Origin: Phytohalomonas tamaricis | GTDB lineage: Bacteria; Pseudomonadota; Gammaproteobacteria; Pseudomonadales; Halomonadaceae | NCBI RefSeq assembly: GCF_003012345.1 | Contig: NZ_PVRV01000020.1 | Span: forward strand, 620,001-684,000 | Direction: 5' to 3' | DNA: 64,000 nt | Part shown: positions 43,946-54,827 of the stretch, piece after piece | Layout of the letters: the number at the start of each line of letters is the position of its first letter | Position numbering within the stretch: position 1 is the first letter of the stretch | Notes under the pieces: model-generated | Told to the model about the DNA's origin: nothing | Databases searched by the model: none | What the model saw: the letters and a program-made list of their open reading frames with translations, nothing else | Position numbers and translations under genes: made by a program

Positions 43946-44161
43946 TTACCGGACGAACAGGGAAAGATAGCGCCATGCCACGCCGAGAAACATCAATACA
44001 ATTCCAAAGCGTTGAAATGCTGACTCAAGCGGATTGAACATCAAGCGGTGCGACCAAAAAAACAGGACACCGCCAACATCATGAGTACGATAGACATAGC
44101 GTACGCAAGCGATAACTATGAAAATAAGGCCAAAAATCGGAAGTACCCATACCAGTGCCAT
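43946..44161 (-). CDS. Possible small membrane protein, 71 residues
   Basis: From the ATG at 44161 the frame codes for a protein with two clear membrane helices: MALVWVLPIFGLIFIVIACV near the start and RFGIVLMFLGVAWRYLSLFV near the end, with a charged RTHDVGG link. A GTG four codons upstream is also possible. No good ribosome site precedes either start. The frame directly upstream is open again beyond a single TGA at 44180-44182 and also reads as membrane-like. It may be a real small protein or the end of a broken one. Confidence 0.4.
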   Translation of the reverse strand: MALVWVLPIFGLIFIVIACVRYVYRTHDVGGVLFFWSHRLMFNPLESAFQRFGIVLMFLGVAWRYLSLFVR

Positions 44162-44282
44162 CGAAGCTACCACGATATGTCAGTTAGAGAGAAAACTACT
44201 GATCCAGTAAATGCCTACCCCTACGTAAGTGATGCAATAGAGACTATGTATCAGTGAGAAAGGGTTAGATTGCCTGTGATTA

Positions 44283-44468
44283 ACGTAACGCCAGCCACAG
44301 TAACATCCCGAAGCACAGGATGAGCTGGAACCGAAAAGCTGGGTCTGGTTTAACGTCTCCAAATTGTTCATCCGGATTACAAGAGGCGCTAAACCAGACA
44401 GCAATGACCGCACGGTAGGTGATGGTGAGTGTTATATTCGTATGCCAGTGCCACCACGGATATTGTTG
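44283..44468 (-). pseudogene. Remnant of a small membrane protein gene (no start codon)
   Basis: A 62-codon minus-strand frame reads TYRAVIAVWFSASC, then DEQFGDVKPDPAFRFQ and a membrane helix ending LILCFGMLLWLALR before TAA. The composition looks like protein, but the frame has no ATG, GTG or TTG until five codons from the helix end and is cut upstream by TAA at 44469-44471. This suggests a decayed gene. I cannot name the family. Confidence 0.28.
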
Positions 44469-44786
44469 TTATCCATCCGTATTCTCAGGGCTGGCAAATA
44501 TTCTTACCTCGCATGAAAGGAGCTGGCGTGCAACCTTGCATGTTCACCTGACAAGCACTGTATGTAAGCTGAGGCGGCATGACACGACGACTTTAGTATC
44601 AGCGATGTAGCCATTCCACTGACATAAACATAAAGCATTTAAAAAACAATCATTTACTTCCAATTATTGAGAACTAAACGTTCGTCTATCGACTCAAGGC
44701 TAATAGATAGCGTCATGCTAGGACACCAAGCACGCCGTCGCGTACATAACACCCTAGAATGGCCCGCAGGAGCTTAGGAGAATTTC

Positions 44787-47700
44787 ATGTTTCAGGGCTG
44801 GTTATTGATTGCAGTATCGCTTTGTTATATTGCGCTGCTCTTTGGCATTGCCTGGCGCGGTGACCGTCGCGCCTATCGTCTGGGGCCGGCCAAGCGCCGT
44901 CCGATTGTCTATAGCCTGGCACTTGCGGTGTACTGCACGTCATGGACGTTCTATGGCAGTGTTGGTCAAGCCTCGACATCCGGCTGGCCCTATATCAGCA
45001 TGTTCATCGGCCCAATCCTGACCTTTTTGCTCTTCTGGCCGATTCTAACCAAGATGATTCGCGTCGCGAAGCGTCAAAATGTCACGTCAATTGCCGACTT
45101 CATCGCCGCCCGCTACGGCAAGAATCAAGCGCTGGCCGCCTTTACAAGCCTTGTTGCGCTGATTGGAACCCTGCCCTATATCTCACTGCAATTGAAGGCG
45201 ATGTCGTCAAGCTTCCAGGTCCTTACCGATAACGCCGACATCGTGCGGACTCCCCTGTTTGGCGATACCGCCTTTTATGTCGCTGCCTTGATGGCGTTAT
45301 TTGCCATCCTGTTCGGCACCCGCCATACCGATGCCACCGAACACCATGAAGGCCTTATCCAGGCGATTGCGTTCGAATCGGTCATCAAACTGCTGGCCTT
45401 CGTCGTATTGGGGGCTGTCGTGACTTGGGGTGCCTTTGATGGTCTTAGCGATCTCACGTCACGCGCCGATGCCTATCTGCATATCGAGAGCCAGTTCAGC
45501 AGCCAGAATTTCGGTCAGGGCTTTTGGACCCAGACACTGCTCGCCATGCTTGCTGTGTTCTGCGTACCACGCCAGTTTCATGTCACGGTGGTTGAAAACA
45601 CCAATGCCGTCGATACCGCACGGGCACGCTGGCTATTTCCGCTCTATCTGTTAGCAGCCGGTTTCTTTGTCCTGCCTCTTGCGGCTGCCGGACTGACAAT
45701 GTTCGGCGGCACCTCTATTGATCCCGATACTTTTGTTTTACATCTGCCCATGGCGCTCGGCAGTGAATGGCTGACCCTGCTGACGTTCATTGGTGGCTTC
45801 TCCGCCGCCAGTGGCATGGTCATCATGGCGAGCGTGACGATCGCCATCATGATTTCCAATGAGCTCATCATCCCGCTGTTGCTACGGCTTAAGTGGTTTG
45901 ATGCACGACGTGGCGATTATGCCAAATGGGTCCTACGCACGCGGCGTCTGGTCATCGTCATCATTCTGATGCTGGCCTATGGCTTTTATAAACTGGTGGC
46001 CAACTACGGCTCCCTGGCCAGTCTGGGCATGCTTTCGCTCGCCGCATTGGCGCAGCTCGCTCCCGCCCTGATTGGCGGCTTGTACTGGAAACGCGGCAAC
46101 CGCTTGGGTGTCAGCACGGGGATGACGGCCGGCTTCGTCATCTGGGCGTATACCCTGTTGATCCCTGCCTTGGAGCGTGCTCATCTGATTCCAAGCTCAT
46201 TGGTAACTCAGGGCCCCTTTGGTATTCATTTGCTAAGCCCTGCTGCCCCGTTCGGCCTATCGCTGGGCGAGCCGCTTACCCAAGGTGTACTGTTGTCACT
46301 GGGCGTTAATCTATTCTGCTATATCTTCATTTCGCAGGTAACGACTCCGCGCGTTGTCGAGCGCATTCAGGCCTCCTTGTTCGTCGATAGCGTCGGTAAT
46401 CAGCAGACAATCCATCGCCCTTGGTCAGGGTCAACATCGGTGGGTGAGCTAAAGGCACTGTGCAAACGCTTTCTGAGTAATGATCAGGTCGAACGCGCTT
46501 TTGAGGAGTACGGCTATCGTAACCAGCGCCCTTTCGAGCCCAACGCACGCGCCTCGATAGATCATATCCAGTTCAGCGAACGGCTGCTGTCTTCTGCAAT
46601 TGGCGCCTCTTCAGCACGTATTGTCATCAATTCGGCACTGTCTGGGCGTGATGTGGCGATTTCCGATGTCGTCTCGATCGTAGACGAGGCCTCCCAGGTG
46701 CTTGAGTTCAATCGTTCGCTGCTTCAGGCCACGATCGAAAACATCAGCCAAGGGGTAATGGTAGTCAATCACAACATGTGCCTGGTCGTTTGGAATCAGC
46801 GCTACCTTGAGCTGTTCCGCTTTCCTGATCAGTTGATTCGTGTCGGTGTGCCGATCGATCGTATTTTCCGCTACAACGCCCAGCACGGCGAATATGGCCC
46901 CGGTGATCCTGAAGAGCATGTTCAGCTGCTGATGGATAACATCCGTGCCGGTCGGCCGCACCATTACCAACGTTATCGTCAGGATGACAGCGTACTCGAC
47001 GTACAGGGCAACCCAATGGCCGGCGGTGGGTTTGTATTCACCTATCAGGACATTACCGGACAAAAGCGTACCGAAGAGGCCTTGATCCGTTCAGAAAACA
47101 ACATTCGCATCTACACCGATAACGTGCCTGCGTTGATCGCCTATTTCGATAAAGAATGCCATTACCTCTTCACCAACCGTGCCTACGAAGCGGTAATGGA
47201 TATCGACCGCAATGTCGTCATCGGAAAACGCGCCGCAGAGGTCATGTCTGCATCGGTATGGCGCGAACGTGCCCCCTGGATGCGTCGCGCCCTGGCCGGT
47301 GAACGCGTCTCCTATGAACTGTCGCTACCCGATAGCGAAGGAGGCGTCCGCTATATGCTGGCCACATATACGCCCCACTTCGTCGAAGGGGAGCGCATTC
47401 TCGGCTTCTTTGCGCTTTATCAGGACATCACTGAGCGTCGCTTGGCCGAGATCGCGCTGAAAGAGACTAACGAGCACCTTGAGGAGCGCGTACGTGAGCG
47501 TACCCAGGCGCTTTCGGAAGTCAACGAGGCGCTGCGTCAGGAAAACCAGGTGCGCGCTGAAGCTGAGCTGGCGCTGCGCCAGGCCAAGCAGGTTGCGGAA
47601 ACCGCTAACGCTTCCAAAACGCGTTTTCTTGCCGCGGCAAGCCACGACTTGCTGCAGCCACTTAACGCCGCGAGACTGTTCACGTCAGCGTTGACACAGC

Positions 47701-48731
47701 GCTTGGGGGAGAGCGAATACAAGGGCACCCTTGAGCATATCGACAATTCCTTACAAGCGGCCGAAGAGCTGCTGGGCACCCTGCTCGATATTTCCAAGCT
47801 CGATGCTGGCGCGCTGACGCCCAAGCGCAACGTCTTCGCTTTGCAAGATATTTTCCGGCCGCTACGGGCCGAGTTCGAAGTGATGGCAGAGGAGCGCGGG
47901 CTTGATTTTGATGTGGTGGCTACCCAGGCCATGGTCGATAGTGACAGCCAGATGCTCAGGCGCATCATTCAGAATTTCCTGTCCAATGCACTGCGCTATA
48001 CCCAGCATGGCCGCGTACTGCTCGGCTGTCGTCACAAAGGCGAGCGACTATCCATCGAAGTGTGGGATACCGGTCCCGGGATTCCCGAGTCCAAGCAGGC
48101 TGAAATCTTTCAGGAATTCCGCAGGCTCGACCAGAAATCGCGTCATCGCGAAAGTGAGAAAGGGTTGGGACTGGGGCTATCGATTGCAGACCGTATGTCT
48201 CGCGTGCTCGATCACCCGATCACCGTACGTTCATGGGAAGGCAAGGGTACGGTATTTTCCCTGTCTGTCCCTTGGAAGCGCGGCCAGCGCGCTGTTGAAA
48301 AGACGCCTGACGTGACTAAACCACGCGCAGGCAATCGCCTCCATGGTGTGCGTATTCTCTGCATTGATAATGAGACACTGACGCTTGAAGGGATGAAAGC
48401 GATGCTGTCGGGCTGGGGGTGTGAAGTATTTACCGCAACAACCATTGGTGGGGGTAAATCGGTTCTGCGCAACATGGAAGGTGACCCCGATGCCATTCTT
48501 GCCGACTATCATCTTGATAACGAAGTCACCGGACTGATGGCACTGGAGGCGCTTGGTGAACGTCTTGTCAATGACGTGCCAGGCATCGTGATCACGGCTG
48601 ACCGTACCGATGAAGTTGCCGAGCTGGTACGCCGCGCCGGCTATCATTTGTTGATGAAGCCTGTGCGTCCTGCTGCACTCAGGGCTTTACTGACCCGTAC
48701 GCTCCAGGCCTATCAAGGAACGCTACGATAA
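44787..48731 (+). CDS. crbS: CrbS/MxtR-type hybrid histidine kinase with solute-symporter sensor domain
   Basis: The 1314-residue protein joins an SLC5/PutP-like domain of about 13 helices (residues 1-500, with LYWKRGNRLGVSTGMTAGF), two PAS domains (about 655-775 and 785-895; LLQATIENISQGVMVVNHN), a coiled coil (895-945), a HisKA domain with His953 in AAASHDLLQPLNAARLF, a HATPase (NFLSNALRYT, DTGPGIP, GLGLGLSIADR) and a receiver with Asp1240 in ILADYHLD. This is the architecture of CrbS (Vibrio, Pseudomonas) and MxtR, which with CrbR/ErdR switch on acetyl-CoA synthetase. The convergent LuxR-type regulator and acs next door support that role. The signal is thought to be acetate or a related metabolite. 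Confidence 0.92.
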   Translation: MFQGWLLIAVSLCYIALLFGIAWRGDRRAYRLGPAKRRPIVYSLALAVYCTSWTFYGSVGQASTSGWPYISMFIGPILTFLLFWPILTKMIRVAKRQNVTSIADFIAARYGKNQALAAFTSLVALIGTLPYISLQLKAMSSSFQVLTDNADIVRTPLFGDTAFYVAALMALFAILFGTRHTDATEHHEGLIQAIAFESVIKLLAFVVLGAVVTWGAFDGLSDLTSRADAYLHIESQFSSQNFGQGFWTQTLLAMLAVFCVPRQFHVTVVENTNAVDTARARWLFPLYLLAAGFFVLPLAAAGLTMFGGTSIDPDTFVLHLPMALGSEWLTLLTFIGGFSAASGMVIMASVTIAIMISNELIIPLLLRLKWFDARRGDYAKWVLRTRRLVIVIILMLAYGFYKLVANYGSLASLGMLSLAALAQLAPALIGGLYWKRGNRLGVSTGMTAGFVIWAYTLLIPALERAHLIPSSLVTQGPFGIHLLSPAAPFGLSLGEPLTQGVLLSLGVNLFCYIFISQVTTPRVVERIQASLFVDSVGNQQTIHRPWSGSTSVGELKALCKRFLSNDQVERAFEEYGYRNQRPFEPNARASIDHIQFSERLLSSAIGASSARIVINSALSGRDVAISDVVSIVDEASQVLEFNRSLLQATIENISQGVMVVNHNMCLVVWNQRYLELFRFPDQLIRVGVPIDRIFRYNAQHGEYGPGDPEEHVQLLMDNIRAGRPHHYQRYRQDDSVLDVQGNPMAGGGFVFTYQDITGQKRTEEALIRSENNIRIYTDNVPALIAYFDKECHYLFTNRAYEAVMDIDRNVVIGKRAAEVMSASVWRERAPWMRRALAGERVSYELSLPDSEGGVRYMLATYTPHFVEGERILGFFALYQDITERRLAEIALKETNEHLEERVRERTQALSEVNEALRQENQVRAEAELALRQAKQVAETANASKTRFLAAASHDLLQPLNAARLFTSALTQRLGESEYKGTLEHIDNSLQAAEELLGTLLDISKLDAGALTPKRNVFALQDIFRPLRAEFEVMAEERGLDFDVVATQAMVDSDSQMLRRIIQNFLSNALRYTQHGRVLLGCRHKGERLSIEVWDTGPGIPESKQAEIFQEFRRLDQKSRHRESEKGLGLGLSIADRMSRVLDHPITVRSWEGKGTVFSLSVPWKRGQRAVEKTPDVTKPRAGNRLHGVRILCIDNETLTLEGMKAMLSGWGCEVFTATTIGGGKSVLRNMEGDPDAILADYHLDNEVTGLMALEALGERLVNDVPGIVITADRTDEVAELVRRAGYHLLMKPVRPAALRALLTRTLQAYQGTLR

Positions 48732-48755
48732 CCTACCGGATCGCGCTTGCCATAC

Positions 48756-48803
48756 AAAACGCCCGCCTTGCATATCTTTAAGAAGATACAGAGCGGGCGT
48801 TTT
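48756..48803. terminator. Bidirectional terminator between crbS and crbR
   Basis: An 11-pair stem (AAAACGCCCGC at 48756-48766 with GCGGGCGTTTT at 48793-48803) with a long loop has T on the right flank and A on the left, so it can work for both convergent genes. Confidence 0.85.
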
Positions 48804-48907
48804 GCAACATCATTTCATTGCATGATAATCGTTGTGATTATAAAAATACGGTGTTTCCCTAAACTATGAACACGCTTATAAACATGTCCGCTTTTTGCTC
48901 GACGTCA

Positions 48908-49573
48908 TTAGCCGTTTTCAACTTTTGGCGGATCAACCTCGAGCTTCTGCGCCGCAATAACCGCCTGTGTACGTGAATGCACCCCAAGCTTGCGCAGGAT
49001 CGCCGTCACATGCGCCTTGATGGTCGCTTCCGACACATTCAGATCATAGGCAATCTGCTTGTTGAGAAGTCCTTCCGTCAGCATATTAAGCACTCGGAAC
49101 TGCTGAGGCGTCAGTGATGCGATTGCTTCAGCGAATTTGGTCTCTTCCTCGTTACCGTCCCCCAGCACATCCGCCATATGCGGAGGCAGCCAGACTTCAC
49201 CTTCAAGAATCTCCCCAATTGCTTGAGATATCTTGTCCAGAGACGATGACTTGGGGATGAAACCGGAAGCGCCATAATCGATTGCACGGCGCACAACATG
49301 AAATTCCTCACTCCCTGACACTACGGCAACCGGAATATCAGGCATTTGCCCACGCAGCTGAATCAAACCGGAGAAACCATGTGCACCGGGCATATGCAAA
49401 TCGAGCAAGATCAGATCGACATCAGGATGACGTGTCACGGCATCAAGTGTCGCCTCCATACTGTCTGCCTCGATAATTTCAGCCTGCGCTGCCACTTGAC
49501 GCAAGGCTTGGGTCAACGCCGCCCGGAATAAAGGGTGGTCGTCAGCGACAATAAACTTCTGAGCTAAGGCCAT
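48908..49573 (-). CDS. crbR: CrbR/ErdR-type LuxR-family response regulator
   Basis: The 221-residue protein has a receiver domain (FIVADDHPLFRAAL, phospho-acceptor Asp58 in LILLDLHMPG, VAVVSGSEE) and a C-terminal LuxR-type helix-turn-helix (about 150-208: LTPQQFRVLNMLTEGLLNKQ, then IAYDLNVSEATIKAHVTAIL). Size and sequence fit CrbR/ErdR/AgmR, the partner of CrbS/MxtR. In Vibrio cholerae and Pseudomonas this pair activates acs and permits growth on acetate and ethanol. It lies between crbS and acs, which fits. Candidate binding sites upstream of acs are given separately. Confidence 0.92.
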   Translation of the reverse strand: MALAQKFIVADDHPLFRAALTQALRQVAAQAEIIEADSMEATLDAVTRHPDVDLILLDLHMPGAHGFSGLIQLRGQMPDIPVAVVSGSEEFHVVRRAIDYGASGFIPKSSSLDKISQAIGEILEGEVWLPPHMADVLGDGNEEETKFAEAIASLTPQQFRVLNMLTEGLLNKQIAYDLNVSEATIKAHVTAILRKLGVHSRTQAVIAAQKLEVDPPKVENG

Positions 49574-49904
49574 GCGGTCTCTCCTTCAAACCCTCTTGCG
49601 AACCAGATCTCCACAGGGGAGCATCGTTGTTGTACAGCGAGAGTGTGCGTGATCTATTGCTCGCCAGTCCTACATGCAGACATGGCCAGGGCGGCATACA
49701 CGTGCGTCATAACGCCGCACACTTTGGTCTCATGTTACTTCAAGCATTTTCCAATACCAAAGCATAACCTGCCGACTTCTAATACAGCGTCAAAACATCA
49801 ACATCTACTAATGTTGAATAGTACATAAAAAGACCGGCCCGAAGGCCGGTGGAGAGCATCAAAACATACTATTTCTATCAAAATGATCGATACTGCATCA
49901 TTGT
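49574..49904. other. Intergenic region between crbR and acs
   Basis: This 331-base stretch holds the crbR promoter region and, at its left in plus-strand order, the acs terminator (49826-49850). No gene or further repeat was found. Confidence 0.6.
49826..49850 (-). terminator. Rho-independent terminator of acs
   Basis: A seven-pair GC-rich stem (ACCGGCC at 49833-49839 with GGCCGGT at 49844-49850, loop CGAA/TTCG) is followed on the minus strand by CTTTTTATG. The TTCG loop is an especially stable tetraloop. It lies about 55 bases after the acs stop. Confidence 0.92.
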
Positions 49905-51848
<1,944 letters not shown>

Positions 51849-51916
51849 GGTCTATCTCCTCCTGGAAAGATTCGACGCGGTGTCATCGTGCTGCACGACA
51901 CTCACACTACTTTTAG

Positions 51917-51958
51917 CTTATACCGAGCATAGCCGTTACGCCCCATTAGACCTTGGTC
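51917..51958 (-). promoter_or_regulatory. Candidate acs promoter and upstream inverted repeat
   Basis: On the minus strand a fair -10 TATAAG (51917-51922) has no recognisable -35. The inverted repeat GACC-AA-GGTC (51949-51958) is centred about 45 bases before the expected start, where an activator often binds. Together they suggest an activator-dependent acs promoter, possibly a CrbR site. This is inference from spacing and symmetry, not from a known CrbR motif. Confidence 0.4.
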
Positions 51959-51985
51959 GAAAATTTTCCCTTATCAAACAAAAAG

Positions 51986-52537
51986 TTATGTCAACTCATC
52001 CGTCTTACCTACGAATTCAAGCCATACTTTGCAGCTGCGGCAACGATAAGGCGTACCCCGCAGCGCGTGATGATGACGGCGCGAACTGAAATGGTGCTCG
52101 CGGCATTCGCAGCGGTATACAAAAGGCGCCGGACTGGCTTTTCGGGTATCAAAACGATGCGTTACCCTGGGCTCAAGTCCAAACATCTCACGCATGGTGA
52201 CCTGCCACTGCCAGCCATGGGGACGAACACGTGAGCCGTAAACATGATGAACGACCCAATGCGCGAACTCATGCGGCACGACCTCAGCTAGAAACGCATG
52301 GCGATGGTCGCGATAAAGGATGGGATTAAAACGCAGACCACCGCGCCCGAAATGAGCCTGCCCCGCGCTCTTGCCACGCAGATCAAGCCAGACCGGTGGC
52401 ATAGGCATATCGGGATGAAACCGGTAGGCATGGCGCCAGCAATGTTCGACCTGAACGCACAGTAGCTCAGCGAGCGCCTTGTCATCGAGCGTATCGAGCT
52501 CAGCCGCTGAAGGAAGAGAGGAAATAAATGCAGTCAT
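51986..52537 (-). CDS. sprT: SprT-family zinc metalloprotease-like protein
   Basis: The ATG at 52537 is chosen over an upstream TTG, giving 183 residues. The zinc-protease motif HEFAH is at residues 89-93, within EVVPHEFAHWVVHHVYG. The C-terminal region has FVYRCECREHHFSS and PYRCRSCKVWLEF, cysteines that could bind a second zinc. This is the SprT domain layout shared with SPRTN, which cuts proteins crosslinked to DNA; the role of bacterial SprT is not clear. The stop is 137 bases before acs on the same strand, so a shared transcript is possible but not certain. Confidence 0.87.
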   Translation of the reverse strand: MTAFISSLPSAAELDTLDDKALAELLCVQVEHCWRHAYRFHPDMPMPPVWLDLRGKSAGQAHFGRGGLRFNPILYRDHRHAFLAEVVPHEFAHWVVHHVYGSRVRPHGWQWQVTMREMFGLEPRVTHRFDTRKASPAPFVYRCECREHHFSSRRHHHALRGTPYRCRSCKVWLEFVGKTDELT

Positions 52538-52601
52538 GGATGCTAGAATGATGTAGGACAAACGACTCGTAAAGCCCGTTCATCAGAGATAGCGACATAC
52601 C

Positions 52602-53261
52602 ATGGCCGATACCGCTCCCCTCACTCACCCCCTGCTTGATGACGAGGCGCTTGAGGCGCTTGATGAGTTCCTCGACTCCGACCGTGTCGATGGCGAAGCA
52701 CTCGACATTTTTGGCGCACATGGATTTCTCGTCGCCTTAGCCATTGCGCCCGAAACGGTCGACTCTGCCGTCTGGATTCCCGTGCTGTTCAATGGCGAGC
52801 CTGAATTCAACGACGATGCCGAGCGCGATTATATTCTCGGGACGCTTGAAACGATCAGAAGCAGTGCGGTGGAGGCATTCGAACAGGGACATCTACCCGA
52901 ACTCCCCTTCACGCTGGAGTTCACCGCCGATGACGAAGAAGCGCTTGAAGAAACGCCCATCGCCATCTGGTGCGCTGGCTTCATGGAAGGGGTATTTCTG
53001 AACGAATCAAGCTGGTTTGGCACCTACGAGGAGCACGCCGCTCAGTTGCTGTTGCCCTTCATGGCGCTATCAGGGCTTTTTGAAGAAGAAGACCCAGATC
53101 TTGCCGAACTGATTCAGAGCTCCCAAGAGGCAAGCCGTCTCGCCCAACAGCTGCCTGAACTCACCCTCGATCTCTATCTGCTTTATCGCACCCCGCCGGA
53201 AACAAAAGGGCCGCCCCCTGCCAAGAAATCCGCCAGGGGACGCCGCGGCAATAAACGTTAA
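52602..53261 (+). CDS. YecA/YgfB (UPF0149) family protein
   Basis: The 219-residue acidic protein has the UPF0149 pattern: LLDDEALEALDEFLDSDRVD, ALDIFGAHGFLVALAIAPET, then IAIWCAGFMEGVFLNESSWF and LLLPFMALSGLFEEEDPDL, with a basic tail (KKSARGRRGNKR). It is longer than E. coli YgfB and lacks the C-terminal SEC-C zinc motif seen in many YecA proteins; the tail may replace it. In Pseudomonas, YgfB tunes expression of a beta-lactam resistance regulator, but a general role is not established. Confidence 0.8.
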   Translation: MADTAPLTHPLLDDEALEALDEFLDSDRVDGEALDIFGAHGFLVALAIAPETVDSAVWIPVLFNGEPEFNDDAERDYILGTLETIRSSAVEAFEQGHLPELPFTLEFTADDEEALEETPIAIWCAGFMEGVFLNESSWFGTYEEHAAQLLLPFMALSGLFEEEDPDLAELIQSSQEASRLAQQLPELTLDLYLLYRTPPETKGPPPAKKSARGRRGNKR

Positions 53262-53327
53262 TACCAACTTAAGTATGCACGACGGGATGCCGGTCAGCCG
53301 GCTTCCCGTCTTGTCCTCGAGCAAAAC

Positions 53328-54488
53328 TTACCGCAGCCGTGTAATCAGCGCATCGAGCGTCCCAAAACACCATTCGCGAATACGCTGCCAGTAAGGCCGT
53401 TGCTCCCATACCAACGAGCTGATTTCATAGCTCTTGGCAAAATTGCGCTCAAAGATCATGGCGAGCTCATGGGAAAACTCAGCATTCTCAACTTCCTGAT
53501 TGGCCTCCAGGTTCCACTGCAAGCTCCAGTGGTCGAAATTGCAAGACCCCACGGTGCTCCAATCATCGCAGATAGCGAATTTGGCATGGATGAAGTCGGG
53601 TTGATATTCATAAATGCGCACGCCGCCTCTCAACAGCCGCGCATAAAAGCGCTGCCCCGCATAGCGTACGGTGGGATGATCGTGATGGACGTCACTCGGC
53701 AGCAGCAGACGCACATCAACCCCGCGTCGTGCAGCGCGCACCAGCAACCGCCTTAAACTAAGTGTAGGTGCGAAATAGGGCGTACACAGCCAAACCCTTC
53801 GCTGTGCGGTATTGATACGATGATGCAGCGAGCGACGGATGGCCTGATAACGATAGCCACCGCCCCAGATCACACGGCCATTCATGTGGCTTTCAACAGC
53901 AGTGTCGCGCATGTGATTGATCACACGCTGCATCAGTGCCGGATCCCCGCTTCCCTGGCTCAATCGGGATGCCCAAACGCTATGAAATAAGGCAATCCAA
54001 TCATTAACACACGGCCCCTCGATACGTACCGCCACCTCAAACCAGCCGTTTAAGAAGTAATCCATCGCCCCGAAGCCACCGGTAAACGCCACCTGTCCAT
54101 CGATAATCAATATTTTGCGATGATCACGTGAAATGCTGGTACGCAAGCGTTTAAGCGATGTCAGCCGCTTGACGGAAAGCAGTCGCTTGGCCGTGAGCGG
54201 ATTAAAATAGCGTAGTGCCACGCCCGCATTGAGCAGACGCTGCTGACTCTGGCTCGACATTCCCCAGGCACCTGCACCGTCGAGCAGTAAAAGCACTATA
54301 ACGCCCCGCTCAGCAGCACGGGTCAGCGCGGTGATGAAACGCTCAGCCAGTTCACCTTCATCGAAGGCATAAAGTTCAAGCAATATAGAGTGGTTAGCCT
54401 GATCTATCGCCTCGAAAAGCACCGGCAGATAACGCTGCCCTTCGGGAAGCAGAACGAAACGATTGCCCTCGCGCCAGTGCGCCTGCAT
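53328..54488 (-). CDS. clsB: Cardiolipin synthase B-type phospholipase D family protein
   Basis: The 386-residue protein has two HKD phosphodiesterase motifs: H123-R-K125-ILII-D130 in SRDHRKILIIDGQVAFTGG, and the second in DFIHAKFAICDDWSTVGSCN. It lacks the N-terminal membrane helices of ClsA, as does ClsB (YbhO). ClsB makes cardiolipin from two phosphatidylglycerols, or from phosphatidylglycerol and other alcohols. Cardiolipin rises in salt-stressed cells, which fits the host. It appears monocistronic. Confidence 0.9.
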   Translation of the reverse strand: MQAHWREGNRFVLLPEGQRYLPVLFEAIDQANHSILLELYAFDEGELAERFITALTRAAERGVIVLLLLDGAGAWGMSSQSQQRLLNAGVALRYFNPLTAKRLLSVKRLTSLKRLRTSISRDHRKILIIDGQVAFTGGFGAMDYFLNGWFEVAVRIEGPCVNDWIALFHSVWASRLSQGSGDPALMQRVINHMRDTAVESHMNGRVIWGGGYRYQAIRRSLHHRINTAQRRVWLCTPYFAPTLSLRRLLVRAARRGVDVRLLLPSDVHHDHPTVRYAGQRFYARLLRGGVRIYEYQPDFIHAKFAICDDWSTVGSCNFDHWSLQWNLEANQEVENAEFSHELAMIFERNFAKSYEISSLVWEQRPYWQRIREWCFGTLDALITRLR

Positions 54489-54827
54489 GACTACTCCTTG
54501 TCATTTCCAATCTAGCGCCTGCAACTCGCTTCCAGTCACGTGTTGTTAGGTCACTTTCCTCGTGCTGCTCACCATTTTATACGCCATAGTGATCATTAAT
54601 CCGCAACTGTTCACGCCGCAACAGCCTAAAACGCTGAAAATATTTCGTGTTCACCTGGCTTTACCCCTTTCGCCATAAGCAGATTACCATGCGGTGACGC
54701 ACAATTACTTACGAAGGTGTATGGGCAAGTATCAGAAGGAATGGAAGGGCATCAGGCGGCCTACGACCTGCTGTCGAACATAGGATACAGATGTTGAAAC
54801 ATGCCAGCCCAAGACTGGCATGCCTTG
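54489..54827. other. Intergenic region between clsB and the MFS transporter
   Basis: This 339-base stretch holds the terminator of the MFS gene at its right and the clsB promoter region at its left. One 20-codon frame (near 54723) was noted and dismissed as chance. Confidence 0.6.
54797..54822 (-). terminator. Terminator hairpin after the MFS transporter
   Basis: An eight-pair stem (CATGCCAG at 54800-54807 with CTGGCATG at 54815-54822) is followed on the minus strand by TTTCAAC, a weak U-tract, six bases after the stop codon. Confidence 0.55.

Larger units (their letters stand above)
43838..44786. other. 949-base region of low coding content with gene remnants
   Basis: It lies between ttcA and crbS and is more AT-rich and looser than the rest of the window. 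Fragments of small membrane proteins are seen on the minus strand (next two entries). The right end holds the crbS ribosome site (TAGGAGAA) and a possible -10 TAGAAT near 44755. No RNA gene was recognised. Confidence 0.55.

Noticed and set aside
54723-54785. 20-codon frame between clsB and the MFS gene
   Set aside because: It is too short, with no ribosome site or recognisable sequence.
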